Assembly: GCA_021234535.1 (NCBI GenBank)
Contig: CM037839.1
Location: 23,857,196-23,921,195 of the forward strand
DNA: 64,000 nucleotides
Source of the DNA: Stichopus chloronotus
Taxonomy: Eukaryota > Echinodermata > Holothuroidea > Aspidochirotida > Stichopodidae
Reading direction: 5' to 3'
Part shown: one piece after another, positions 34,617 to 48,400 of the stretch
Numbering within the stretch: the stretch's first letter is position 1
How the letters are laid out: each line of letters starts with the position of its first letter
Program-made: the position numbers and the translations under genes
Notes under the pieces: generated by a model
The model's database searches: none
What the model saw: only the letters and a program-made list of their open reading frames with translations
What the model was told of the DNA's origin: nothing

Positions 34617-35190
34617 TAAAGGAGGATAAGTAGCTTTTACATTTTGACATAAACTTTTTGCTCTTTCTCCACATTGGATATAATCATATCTTCTTAATAG
34701 ATTTGTGGTAATAAATGACCTGTCAATAACAAACTTTATCAGAAAGTGCCTCAGTAGAGAGGGAGAAAAAATCTAAAAAATTCTAATATTGACGTCTCAT
34801 ATAGATCATTCATGAATATGCATGTGTTTTATGTCTCTTCCTAGCTTTGCAGATGAAATATTGTTGGTTGAAGGTCATGGATGTTTATCTGTAAACACTG
34901 CATGACCATTGACCAAAACATCATTCCCTTTTTAAGCTAGGGAGAGGCACAAAACACATACTTATTACTATCATCTCTCGGACGTCAGCCCGAGAAAAAT
35001 AACAAAAAATAACGTTTTTTTTACTTTTTTCTTTGTCCTTCTCTCTTCTCTCTCTATCGAGGCACTATTTTTTGACAAAGTTTTTCATTTACAGGTCACA
35101 AATCCGTCAGGAAGGTATGTTTATATCCTATTTGGAGGAAGAAAGTGCATGTACTACCGTATGTATATCACAACTACCAATCATCCTTTA
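34617..35190. mobile_element. 570-bp TA-flanked inverted-repeat element (MITE-like)
   Basis: Begins TA-AAGGAGGATAAGTAG and ends, read from the other strand, TA-AAGGATGATTGGTAG. The right end matches the left end of the 23487 copy over about 28 bp (AAGGAGGATAGGTGGTTG and onward), so the terminal inverted repeats are real although the left one here has drifted. TA on both sides fits Tc1/mariner-type target choice. No transposase frame, so it is non-autonomous. Confidence 0.75.
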
Positions 35191-35863
35191 AAGCAATCAA
35201 AACAATCCTTTGTGAGACATTAATTTGACTAAAGATCAGTCAAATGATGTTTCACAGAACTAATTAAGTCCCTTTTGACGAATTTATTTTGAGAGTGAAA
35301 GGAAAGAGGGGTGAGCTTGGGTGATTGGCATCATGGGGTAGAGGACTGCCCCCCCCCCCTTCCCCGTTTGCCATGAGGTTTTAATAATTATTACCTCATA
35401 TGAAATGAGGCATGATCATCATATGAAGTCAAATTTCTAGTCCAGATTTGTGATTCCTGGATAAGCATGTCTAGCGATTATTCAATTATGCCTGCTTACA
35501 TGTCCTCGGGTTAGGTCACTCAAATTAAAAATCTTCGACCTGATCCAGAGTATCTCTGTGTTGATCGTGCGTCTTAGGAGGACACTCCGTATAAGGAGTG
35601 CATAATAACTTGAAACTGATGTCTCGTACGTGGAAGTTAAAACATGGACATTAAAACATTGAATTGTTTTAACAGCTGGGCGAAGAATCCAATCAAAAAT
35701 TCAATTTCTTTGGAGTATTTTAAAGATTCTACCAATCACGAAACCACCTTTAGATCATACACGTACTGTTCACCCAACTGCAAGTCACTGAAGTGATTCA
35801 TAATGGTCTATTTTTTTTTCTGTTTTTTTTTATTTTTATTTTGACATTTGTTTTTCAGGTATC

Positions 35864-36065
35864 ATCAAGGTATCACAGTTTTAATGCATCGCATTTCAGC
35901 GTACCATGGAAATTCGTGAACACTGGTACAACTGAATGGTTGCGAAGTTACTTGGAGCATCAATGGCACTGTGCTACCGCAAAGCTTTTGTATGTCGAAG
36001 ACGTAGAAATATATTGGGAAGAATGTCGTTACGCTATATACACACGGCATGGAACTAAAGCCTGA
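35864..36065 (+). other. candidate 3'-terminal exon of an unknown gene
   Basis: A strong pyrimidine tract and TTTTTCAG acceptor (to 35858) are followed by an open frame to TGA, encoding about 68 residues such as FVNTGTTEWLRSYLEHQWHC. I do not recognise the protein and found no upstream exon. It may be chance. Confidence 0.15.
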
Positions 36066-36069
36066 TGCC

Positions 36070-39000
36070 TCATTCATTGAACAAATGAAGCAGATACGAA
36101 GGTGTTGTTGGGCAAAAGAGATATTTCCAATATTTGCCTTAACTATATTGCCCCATAATTTATTTGTTCGATATCAACTACAAGTATGGAAGAAATAGGA
36201 GAAAATGCAATTACCGTTTGATGTTTTGACGTAATGATCACGGTAGAAAAAAAAATAATTCAAACGTTCAACTGTTTGCGATTTAATGTATCCTAAGCTT
36301 TACGTTAGTGTTGTACCTAGTGGTTACAGACATACACTAATACATGGGGAAGCATGTAGATGTCGCGGGTCATAGTAGTGCCGTTGACTTCCACACGAAA
36401 TCTTAGCAGTAATGGGGACGGCTATGGCCTCCTAGTTGTTTCCATCGCCATATGGGAATATCACTCGCTGGAATTCTGACACATTCAACATTCATATAGT
36501 ACTTCCAATTTTCTGTACCATAGCAACGGGTTACATATTGGCTAGTGATCATCGAAACGGACTCAGTTAAACAACGTCCTCAAAACTTACATCAATTACA
36601 AAGTTGGTTTCCACACTATATAGGGCCTACACCTCACCTAGACTGATTCGATATCAAGCTAAAAAGAATCCAACTCACTTCAAGTAAAAAAAAAGTAATT
36701 GCATAATCTTCTTTTAAACTTTCCTGACCGCTGCAGTTGGAACGATATGTCACCTTAAAGAGAAATAGGGCGTTTGTTTAAGAGAAAACATCCATATTTT
36801 TGAAACCAATGTTTGTGGATGTAGAATGATAGATTATTCAAAATAAGGGAGGACAGTAGCCTTCATTTCAAGAAATAAGCTCTTCCCAGACAGAAATTCA
36901 GTTATTTGTTTACTCAACGCTAATTTGTTCACCCAAACTTTACAAAATTCAAATGATGCAATTTCCGTTACTCATTACATGCATGATTTTTTGAGAAGAT
37001 GAAGCTTTGGTAGATGTCTATTGATGAGACTAAATGTTTTAACAATGATTACTGCTATTGTCATGCTGGTGTATTCTAAACCCCCTATTTCTCTTTGAGC
37101 GTGTTACAAAGTTCCACATATTGTTTCTATTTCTTATACCCAACTACCACGGTATGTGGTGGCTTGCATATATCATGGCAGCTCTAAGTTTTTAAGCAGA
37201 GAACGCCCTCTTTTTACGTTTACGTCAAAACGTAGTATTCCTATTTAACCAAACGGTACTTGAAATCGTGCGCCACTCACTAGTTAACTCAGTTCACACT
37301 TCCCTCATAAAGAAATCTTAAGTTTGTCACCTAAATTCGTAGGCTAGTACTCTGGCTCAAGTCGTTGAAGTTGGAGATTCTTCGGTTTATTTGCTAAAAC
37401 TCCAACCATGTGACGTAATAAAGTAGATTAATTTGAGACATCGATAAATGCTTTGATGATATCGGCAAATTCATGAAACGATATCGACTACTATGTGAAA
37501 GTTCGAGGTACAATATAGCTATAAAAGGTATAAATTGAGTGCACGGTGTATACATATAAACACTGAAAGGTTTCATGCATGTTGCACTTAACTATACATC
37601 ATAATATTATTCTTACATAAACAACTGGAATAACAAAATACATTGATCACGCGACCGAGTGTTTCAAAATATCGCTAATTAGTGACTGACCCCTAGTCCC
37701 CACAGAATTTACATAATGTGCTAGAATCATGTCTCGAGAACACCCTTGTTTGTATGATAGAACATGAGGTGATATCGAGAAATCCCATCATGGTTAGGGT
37801 TTGTTTCCGTGCATGAACCCTTATGATGTACGATATCATGTGAGGATTGGCTGTGACTGAAAATCAGGGAATGAATATTCATCAAACTACATAGCTGTCA
37901 TGGTCTGTGTGTTGTGTTTAGAAGACAACGTTGGTATAGTAAAACGAGAATGCAAAATGTGTCTCCACCTTTAACCATGACTACTATATCTATAGTGTCG
38001 AATGCTCTACGATATGTGTTGATTGCAGGGTAAAACAAAGGCATTCGATAAGGATTTGAAATGACTTAAGTTTGACAAATTAGTTACCTCCTTCCTCTTT
38101 CAATTCCATTTAGAAATAAACCGGATGTAAGATTATGATTAGCCGACATCGAACAAAGAGAGCAGATTTCAAACTGCAATCAGAGAGGCCAGTTAGCAAA
38201 CACATGAAAACAACAGTTGAATTATGGTAGTAGTAATAATAATAATAGTAACGTCAGTCAACGGACCAAATGTAACAAATGTATCTCAAAAAGTGTGATT
38301 AATAGTCATTGTCAAGGTTCTTGGACCCTAAAACAGGCCTTCGTTAGAACTCAAAAGCCCAATATATTATTTTGCATTGATACATGGATTCTCGGGAGCT
38401 AAGTGCCATGGAATCCTCAATGTAACGACGCACTGAATTGAGTTTGATGCGACAGTTCCTTTAGAACGTCAGGACGTGAGGTCTCGATCCAAGGGGGTTT
38501 TGGAGCGATGCTGCCATTCTTTTGTCACTTCTGTTATTTACGGAAACAATAAACTTAATTTTACAACAGAAGGCGGCCACAAACGATACTTTTAAGTTTA
38601 GTTGGATGCCTTTTCCTGACATGTGAGCCTGTCTGTCGAATCCATATGATCAGTGATTAGTACACACAATCAGTGTAGCCGACTGTACGTGAAATGCTAC
38701 AAAAATTGATATGACCTTTTGGTATCATTGAAGAATCTCCCTCAAATGATTGGCCAAACCTGATTAGCATGTTTTTTTTTTTTCATCGTTAATGTCCCCC
38801 TTTGTTCTTTATTTTCACAAAAGACAAAAACAACTGCTCCTGTCAAACTTTAATTGAGCTATAACCGATGTATATTCCGTATTTATCAGAAAAACACAAT
38901 AGACCAAATGTCGGGAAATGCACTTGGTTTTAGTGACTTACACTGGTTGAAAATCGCACTAGTTTTTAATCCTCCATAACCAATTAATAAATTTGCCCAC

Positions 39001-39240
39001 ATTTACGAAAAGTTCAGCGATATATGAAGAGCGAAATGTTGTGCTGTTTTAGTCTTTGTTTTAACTGTACAATTTGACAAAACCAGTGAGCAGAAAATGT
39101 ACCCTGGGATTGTGTAGCACAGTACACACAGTTGTTACGTTGCAATTACTGACGATCCGACGGACAAAACTTGAGATAACCAGAAAACCAAAAGGCTTTG
39201 TGATTCCTTGCTACATGGTTATACTATAACAAACATGAGT
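36070..39240. other. intergenic, no gene seen
   Basis: AT-rich sequence with no supported exon. It includes dispersed repeat copy B at 37690-37865. Confidence 0.6.
37690..37865 (+). repeat. dispersed repeat, copy B
   Basis: Same order of blocks as copy A at 31735-31930 (AATCATGTCTC, ATGATAGAACATGA, GATATCATGTGAG), with small indels. Confidence 0.7.
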
Positions 39241-39289
39241 TACCCACATGACAAGTATGAGATCAACTACAGTTATGTTTCTTGAAACA

Positions 39290-40850
39290 ACACATTAATA
39301 AGCCTTTAACCCAAAATGACCTTTTTTTTTACCTAAAATGACATGTATTTGACTTCCACCAAAAGCAATAGGGATAACCTACTCAATGTGACCAATCCAC
39401 ACACCAAGTATGACATCAGTCACAGTTACCCTTCTGGAGATATTGTGTTCAAAAAGTTTCTACAGTATGACCACTGATGACCTCAAATGACATTTGACCT
39501 CCACCAACATCAAAAGGAGTATTCTACTTACTTATATACAATCCACACACCAAGTATGACATCAAGTCACAGTTACCCTTCTGGAGATATTGTGTTTACA
39601 AGGTTTTACAGGTTAACTTCTGGTGACCTCAAATGACCTTTGACCTTGAACAAAAACAGTAGGGATCATCTACTCAATGTGACCAATCTACACACCAAGT
39701 ATGACATCAGTCACAGTTACCCTTCTGGAGATATCGTGTTTTCATGGTTTTTACAGTTTGACCTCTGGTGACCTAAAATTACCTTTGACCTCGACCAAAA
39801 ACAATAGGGATCTTCTGCTCATTATTACCACCCACACACCTAGTATTACATCAGTCATGGTTACTCTTCTGGAGATATTTTGTTTACAAGGTTTTTACAG
39901 TTTGGCCTCTGATGACCTAAAACAACCTTTGACCTTGCCAAAAACGATAGGAATCATCTACTCAATATGACCAATCGACAAACCAGGTATGACATCTGTC
40001 ACAGTTAATCTTCTGGAGATATCGTGTTTACAAGGTTTGTACAGTTTGACCTCTGGTGACCTAAAATTACCTTTGATCTTGACCAAAAATAATAGGGACC
40101 GTCTGCTCATTATTAGCAACTCACACACCAAGAATTACATCAGTCACAATTAACCTTCTGGAGATATCGTGTTTAAAAGGTTTTTACAGTTTGACCCCTG
40201 GTGACCTCAAATGACCTTTGACCTTGACCAAAAACAATAGGAATTATCCACTCAATATGATCAATCGACAAACCACTTATGACATCAGTCACAGTTATCC
40301 TTCTGGAGATATTGTGTTTAAAAGGTTTTCACATTTTGACCCCTGGTGACCTCAAATGACCTTTGACCTTGACCAAAAACAATAGGATCATCTACTCAAT
40401 ATGACCAACCCACACACCAAGTATGACATCAGTCACAGTTATCCTTCTGGAAATATCGTGTTTACAAGGTTTTTACAGTTTGACCCCTGGTGACCTCAAA
40501 TGACCTTTGACCTTGACCAAAAACAATGGGGATCATCTACTCAATATGAACAACTAGCGCACTAAGTATGACATCAGTCGCAGTTATCCTTTTGGAGATA
40601 TCGCGTTTACAAGGTTTTTACAGTTTGACCCTGGTGACCTCAAATGACCTTTGACCTTGACCAAAAAGAATAGGGACCTTCTATATCATATGGGCATTTT
40701 ACATGCCAAGTATGAAATCCCCCAGAGTTACCCTTCTTGAGATATCGTGTTTACAAACAAAGGCGTCACATACACACGCACATACACACTCATGACATCA
40801 CCATCACATAGATTCCTTGCCTGCCTTCGGCAAGGAATCAAAAATGAAAA
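39290..40850 (+). repeat. about ten 144-bp tandem units ending in a perfect hairpin
   Basis: GGAGATAT recurs near 39727, 39871 and 40015 at exact 144-bp steps, and near 40159, 40303, 40447, 40590 and 40735 at about that step. Each unit has the order CAGTCACAGTTA, CTTCTGGAGATAT, GTTTACAAGG, CAGTTTGACC, then TGACCTCAAATGACCTTTGA. On the minus strand the last block reads as three AGGTCA half-sites. A CACA-rich stretch follows the last unit and then GATTCCTTGCC, loop TGCCTTC, GGCAAGGAATC (40811-40839), an 11-bp perfect stem. Related arrays sit at 27, 62 and, decayed, 15.8 kb. Probably a mobile element with internal tandem repeats; no protein. Confidence 0.92.
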
Positions 40851-43800
40851 CAGATGGTATTATGGATTATCAGTTATATTGGGAGGCAATTATTCTGAAC
40901 AAAGTATGTTCACTGTGATTTTCTTTCCTGATGGCCTTAAATTTGGTCGCCATGAAGTATAAACTGTTGAACATTGTCAATTTTTTCTTTCATTTCTTTA
41001 TTTTTAATTGATAGGAATTGACGCTCGTTGTTTAGGGGGTTTGTAAAGCCAAAAAAATCCAAGTACACTCCGTACACTCCAATTTATAGTAGCGCTCCTC
41101 GGTATGTCCACGCAAGAACTTAAAGGTCTCCTCCCCCCCCCTTGCTAAAAATCCTGGACACGCGCCTGATGTTCTTTCATTGAGGTATGCCATTATGTGT
41201 CCCCCCAAATACTAGATTCTGTTGACACCATTGATGGTTATGAGGATAGAATGGATATTTCTTAGATGGGCATTAACTGCGACTATTACATTTTTTAGCT
41301 TTGGTAGGGTATAAGTTTAGTCACATATACACTGCGGAAACACTTTTGTCACTGTGTGAGGGCAGGTGGGGGAAAGTAACTTCCGTCTGAATTCTAACTC
41401 CATGGTAAAAGGAAGTGGTGGGGGAGGAGGCAATTTCTTCTTGCCAATCTCTCTTGTGCCTTTGATGAGTGTCAAAAAGGGCATCAGTTTTGGATACCAA
41501 TTTTTGTTAATAGAATTCTACAGGGACACAGCCATGCGTCAAGCGCATAAGTGATCAAAAGAAAAATTCCCAGGGAGGGGTCAGAGGGGAGGGGGTTCAA
41601 CATTACCTTGTGAGATAATTTGTTGAGACTGCTGAATGATGCCACTTATAACAATTTCTTGCTCTACTTGAAATGGTAGCGACCAACTTCATTTTGGGGG
41701 TTGCTATTTTTCACTCAGAAGGCACCCCTGAACTCAACCAAGGCCATTCAGTAATGTAATTGTATCAATCTATAATACTTTCATTAAAAGAACTTCATTG
41801 CAGGCTACTCAAATCAAGCACTGAGTTGCTATGTGGACAAATACCTAAAATAGGTTGACAAACACAGCTGTTGTTTGGGTAGTCACGCAAAGTGTCGTTA
41901 AAGGGTGGGGTGATCTGAAAAACCTTATGTTAATATATAAAGGGACTTGCCACTGAAGGAAATTGATACTGCATAAACATTAGGAATGTTTTTTTTTTGT
42001 GCTTTACTGATGAAATTCTCCATCAGCACGTTCCACTATGAATTTTTAGTTAAATAACACAATGAGCGATAAGAGAGGGGGGGAGGGCATGGTGGGGGGC
42101 CAGGGAATATAAATGTAAACGCTGTTGGAAAGCATAACTCCCAAAACTACCCAGACAGTCATTGAAGTTTGATCAAAAATATATTGAGCTGTCAGAACCT
42201 CACTGCTTTGTTTTACAAGTGAAATATTAACCATGCATACAGTGTACAGGGCATGCAGTTGAAAGCAATATATACTGAGATCTCATTAGCACAATGTGAC
42301 TGATGTAAAATTTACTCGTAAGTCTTACATAGCATTTTTTTTCATTTTTTTAAGTATAACGCAACAGATTTTATGATGAATGACCATCTAAAAACCTTAG
42401 ATTATTTCTTACGTAGGATATTTGCACTCTATCGACACAGCTACAGTACTAAAAGAATCACATGGTGATGCTTCACTGATAAATATTCGAAGAACTGTAC
42501 ACTAGTGTTTGCAATGGGTATCATCCGATGACCACTTAAGAACAAGGTTCTGGAATTGCTAACCAGATCCAAACTTTTACTCACTACATTGTGCCTGTGA
42601 CAAAATTCAGCAAGAGTGCCTAACGACAGTAAGGACAGCTTCATAATGCCATGCCCATGCGTAACATACATGGTGTTACACTTACTAGCAAAGCAAAAAG
42701 TTGTTTTATGACTTCGCAAAGAAGTCCGTGTAGTCTAACGTAATCTTTCTGGGCACCTAGGCGAGCAGTTGAATATGGTATGGTATTCAGGTAGCCAGGT
42801 CCAAACTTTTGACCAAGTCCAAACACTACTGCACACACCGTGCTGATAACTCCAGGCACAAGGTTACACTATAAACATAACTTATAACAGTGAACAATTC
42901 TTCAAACAGCTGGACTTCCTAGTTTGTAGCATATAGACCATTCTTTTTTCCTTGAGCTGGAAAAATATCAGAAATAGATATGACTGCTTTTGGATAAAAC
43001 TACAGAAAGTGGAACCAGACAATGATACCACGCTGCATTATGTACACAGAAAGTGTGAAGTAAATAAATGCCCATCGACCCATACAAAGCCTTGTCCTTG
43101 GAAGTATGCTGCAAGGAACCATTTTTAAATGGTTATCACATTATATTAATTCATACATACTGTAATAGGTAAACAGGTTAATACAAGCTTAGTACTTCTA
43201 ATATGAAAACACGCTGCACTTACATGCACCAAGGTTTGTCCAATACACATTGCTACTTCAAAGAAACTTGACAACATACTGAGATCAGATTTCAGTGCTT
43301 CATAAATTCCACTTGATGATGAAAATAACACATACTTACAAAGAAAATGCACCAGACAGCACCATCATGATCAAATGACCTTTGTTAGAGTAGCACTGTT
43401 TCCACTTGCCTGTCCCTTATATTACCCAACCCTTTTCCCATCCTTTATATCCCAGTGTGCGCATCACGCCTCTGATTTACAGCACATACAGGCACAGCTG
43501 AACACACCAACTGATAGATTTACGCTGAGGTTTACGTAATTCCAAGGGTATTACGTAGAATCAGCCTGTCCAAGCTGTTAAAATAGTTTTACAGCTGTGA
43601 CTGCACTTGCTAATCCCCAAGAAATACCTGTGTCGAGCATGACTGTAAATCAGTGGGCATCTCAATAAAAGTTCCAAGTCTTCTTTGCAAATCCTCTACT
43701 GTATGGTTGAGACAATGCACTTGAGGCGCATCATGCCATATTTATGTCATACTTTGTCCGAGTCCACAACAGATTTTGCAATGTGGTGATCTCACATACT

Positions 43801-45234
43801 CTTCAAGAATTTTACAGGGACCTCAAACGCCATGCCCAAGGATCTTTAACACAGTATTGAGACTTACAGAAAATTTGTCAAACTGAGATCACCAGAATTC
43901 AAAGTGTAAACAAATATGTTAACAAATATATTAATGGGTCTCTGCCTAGGCCATTGAGAGTAACTCACTAAACCTGGAATCATAGAAAGTCCCAAAACCA
44001 ACCCACTTACTGTACAGTACATGACATACTGTATGATGTACTTAAGGAACCACAGAATAACAACACCAATCTCCTCAAGCCATTTCAAACTTCAGGAGAT
44101 GGCCGTCTGCAAATTTACTGTACAGGAAGGTACACCGCTGTGTTTCCTTTTGCATAGGTGATTAATCTGTGGCCAAGATTGCATCTACAGAAGATGGGAG
44201 TGCAGATGTTGGTTAAAGACAGGTTAGTCAAGAGTGAAGTGAATATAACATGCTCTACAGTACATATAGTATCTAGGATACAGTAATGAGCAGAAATTCC
44301 ACACCAAGATGCTACTCCTCTCCCTCCCTCCCCTACATGCCTACCCCCCTACCCGCCCCCTTTCTCCACTCACACTTTTCACTTTCTTGTACAAGTGTTT
44401 CAGTATTTTCCAAACCTGGTTTGCTCCACTACTTTCTTTGTATTGACAGAGCTTTAGCCTTTGCATTCTCGGCAGGACAAACATGAATGTCAACTTCTAA
44501 AAAAACGACATAACACTCCACTACACAAAAGCAGTAATCACCATTTGATATGACCAAGTTAGAATGATACAAATTTACTAAATCCTTAACAGACTATTTT
44601 GTCCAACAATGTTAACACTGTCATCACTGTACACAAGCACTTGACTTACAAGCATTTCATGTCAAATCTAACCACTTTGAATGATATTACACGGTCACTG
44701 ACATTGCACATTACTGAATATGATCATGTACCCTACTTCTCATCTCAATGTCACATCGAAGCATCTGCCTCACAGGTATACATGCTAGCACAGACTGAAT
44801 ACCACTGCTTATAATAATGCACCAAATTCATACCAAAAAGCCATCAGCACATGCCATTACTGCATGCCAGAATCCATGGTCTCAGGTCGCTGAAAGCGGA
44901 GTGAAAGTCTGCCGTCGATATTTTACATCGAATCCACATGAATGTACAACAGTATGCATATGGTGACCAACCGTTCAGTTTGTATCACCGAGTCAACTCC
45001 TGTACTTAGGAAAACACAGATAGATATCACACAAACATTGACATCCTTCAAGAAGAACAATGTGGCTGCAGGGTGGCATCTTTCATCCCCTTTCATCAAA
45101 CGTAACTATGCAGATTTGTTATCGAAAAAGAGTCAATGGCTTTAGGATGTCAAAAGTTTCCCTCTCGTAAACCGCTGCAGAGACCAAGAAAATTGCTGTG
45201 TACAGGTATCACCAAACACACGACAGATGAAACT
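40851..45234. other. region downstream of DNAJB gene, no gene seen
   Basis: Must include the DNAJB 3' UTR, but I found no convincing minus-strand AATAAA close to the stop. Otherwise low-complexity and TACTGTACAGTA-rich sequence. Confidence 0.5.
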
Positions 45235-45462
45235 TTATGTCAGCGTGTCACAGAGAATCTCCTTTTGACTTTTTGAGAGGTGTTCTGGGAAAGTGATGTC
45301 AAAACTGATGATCAAATCTCCTCTCTGAGAAGGCTTCTTGGGATAAGGAAGACCCTCCTTTGGTATTCTTTTCTTGCTGTTTGGTTTTATGACGTCGTTG
45401 GATGGTACCGCTATGGTCCTTCCATCGATGGTCGGGACATGAAGAACTGTGCCACAAAGAGC
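45235..45462 (-). CDS. DNAJB: DNAJB coding exon 2 (C-terminal domain II end)
   Basis: Encodes 75 residues and TAA at 45237-45235: [20 protein letters not shown], then [18 protein letters not shown]. The acceptor CTTCACAG is in phase 0 with the upstream exon; DNAJB1/4/5 have LREALCG across this join. Confidence 0.95.
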   Translation of the reverse strand, partial: ALCGTVLHVPTIDGRTIAVPSNDVIKPNSKKRIPKEGLPYPKKPSQRGDLIISFDITFPEHLSKSQKEILCDTLT

Positions 45463-48400
45463 CTGTGAAGAACAAATGAAGAGAGACCTGTCAGGAAACA
45501 AAGTTTGATGAACACTCATACAGTCAGCATTACACGCAAGGTATTCAGTTCCGCTTCAAAGTTAACAATCATCACATGTACTCCTGAGACCAACATTTTT
45601 TAAAATTGAGAAGTCTTTATAGGGGACGCTATATAGTTCAAATCTTGACGTAAGATGCCACAGGCACGTACAGTGCAGAACAGTGAAGAAGACTACCATT
45701 TTGTGGCATAATTTGGAAACAACAACACTAAGGACCACCCTGAAGTTTGGTTCAATCAGAGCTGGTCATATCTGTCTGCAAAACATGACACTTTGCCTCT
45801 CCAAAGATCAAAACACTAAGGTTTTCAAATGTTCAATTCAGTTTTCTTTTTTTTTTTTTTTTGAAAGGTGCATTGCTCCCTCATAATACGTCCATGAAAG
45901 ATGGTCTGACTGTAGTACACACATAAAATTCATTAAAATTCTAGAGAAAGCTGACTGAGGAAAAAGAGACAAAATAAAAACAAAGCTTGCAATCTAGAAA
46001 GTGTTGGACTCACTTTACTAGCTACCATTCAACTTTTATGCAACTCAGTGCTATTGCTCATATGCTATTTTTCTTTTTCATTTGATTCTGAGGAATTTTA
46101 CGATCATTCATTTCAAATAAGACAACTAGGTAACAGTCTAACAGAACGTCACTGAAGGAAATGACCTTATTAAAGTGATTGTGTGTGTACTGAAAAACCA
46201 AAAAGATAAGACTACTGTATGTTTGATCTTAACATTTTCTTTATTTCAATATGTACACACGAGGTTGTACATGAACGGACTATGTCTTTCAATGAAGGAA
46301 AATGAGAGTAACTACTTCAAAAAGCAAGGGGATTGGTATAAAAACAGTAAAAACAGAAGTCATATTTGAAAATTAACGGTTCTTACATAACCACCCACAT
46401 AATGAATATGCAACAGTACAGGTCTCACTGGTGTATCTAAAACATACTACTCAAGTCGTTGCTCCTTCTTGGGTATCAGGAATTGTAGTACTTGGTGAAA
46501 TGAACACTGTATTTACAAATAACCCACAAACAGAACACAACCTTGCACGCGGCATCAGTGATCCTGAGTTGTAACTGAATATTTAATACTAGTATACTTC
46601 CCATTGGCTTGTTCAAGGAAGCACACCGTTGATTTGAATGAAAACTGTCAACCACTACATTTTTGTATTATACACTTTTTGTCGGTATGTTAGAAGAATT
46701 TGAAATCATATGGCAAAATTAACCAACTGAAACCTATTTATTTTCCCAGATTGTCTGAATGATGTAATTGAAGCCTTACCAAATTTTTGAAGATGCAATT
46801 TCAATGTTTTTACTTTTTGCCTATGCACGTAATCACTTTAAGGAGCGGCAAAATGCATGGTAGTACTGTAGTTTATAGCTACTGAACAGTGAGTTAAAAA
46901 AGACTTGATGACCAAAGGTACTAGACACAACTTGAAGTTTAATATACACACACTGTACTCATGCCATTCATTTGGGTCTGAGCAAAAATTCTGCAATTTT
47001 AAAAAATCTTGGTAAAAAAGTGTAACAAAACACAAAAGTTTACGGTGCACATACAGCACAGTGCTACATGTACACCTATCATAGTATTGTGTATTTGCAT
47101 CGTGCCTGACCCTGTGTGACACAAGACATCCATGGTGCTGGATGGATGCTCTGGGCTTGGTCTATTACTGTAAGGCACAGTGATACAGTACATGTTGAGT
47201 TGAACAATGGACAGGAAGGCTGAGAACCCCACATTCTTGACATTACAATGTGTCATAAGAATTGATGAAGCGAGTAGGTATAGTCACAACTCACAAACAC
47301 ATAGTAGGTACTGTACAGCACAATAGGCTACAGTGAATGGATGTACGTATCTCATTTACTTGTATGCAACAAACAGAGATGACACTGGGATTGCATCCAG
47401 CAACCTGCATTGTTGTAATATTTAGGGAAATGACACTCTGCTGGGTATGGTTTGTAAGGTTGTAAAACACCCTCACAGAGTTATGCGTCCCAGGTGTAAA
47501 TCACTGGCAGAGTTTCGTATGTACATTGACCGGGGGGGGGGGGGGCTAACATCATTGTGAAAGACATTTTACTCATTTACAGGAACAAATTTGTCCATTT
47601 CGGTCGACGTGCAGAAACGGTGAACTGCGGTTCACATGGTGGTGTATATACAGTATGCAAATGGGTAATTTAATCAACTTACTACATTCGAAGTGAGATT
47701 ACTACAATTCTACAAGAAACATCATTACAACATGTACAGTATCACACCAAACATTTTCGGCCATGCTTCTGTGCAGTACTACGGTATGGTACTTTTAACT
47801 TTAAATATGGCTGCAAAGAAAGCTGGAGGACAGTCAACATGAACCTATCGCACACAAGTTTTTCTCATTTCATTACGAAACTTTATCCACCTTCTGTATA
47901 AGGGTTTTCTCTGGACAAACAGTTGAAAATAAACAGGCATTTGCAGAGGGCTGAGTTTCCTTTTTTCACCAGGGTGGGATTGTTTTTGGGGGGGAGATCA
48001 CTGGTATCTTCTGGTTCTTTGAGATTCAAGCCACATACCCTTTAATACACTGATTGAACCCAACGACCCCCATGCTGTACTGTGCAATCCTTTCTGCTCT
48101 TCATGTTATTACAATGGTCAGTAATACGGTTGCTTTGGATTTGGATGACACATGTACGGAAGGGACTTAACTACATTTGCAGCCTACAGTTAATGAACTA
48201 TTGTACTGTACAGTACATGTGGCACACTGAATACTTAAGCCGACAAACAGTACCCATCACAAAACCTAACATGGTACAGTACAGTAGAATCATATTATAT
48301 AATTAATCTTAAAAAAGTTTTGGCATGAACTGTACACTCTGTTGTTGGCAACGAGTCAAAGGCTGGAGTTCCACGTACGGGTAGGTCATTACTCACTGCT

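Noticed and set aside
39701..39970. 89-codon frame with an internal peptide repeat
   Set aside because: The repeat comes from the 144-bp tandem DNA units; the frame is not kept across the array.
40811..40850. Classic Helitron 3' end
   Set aside because: The hairpin is good but no CTRR terminus follows within the expected distance.
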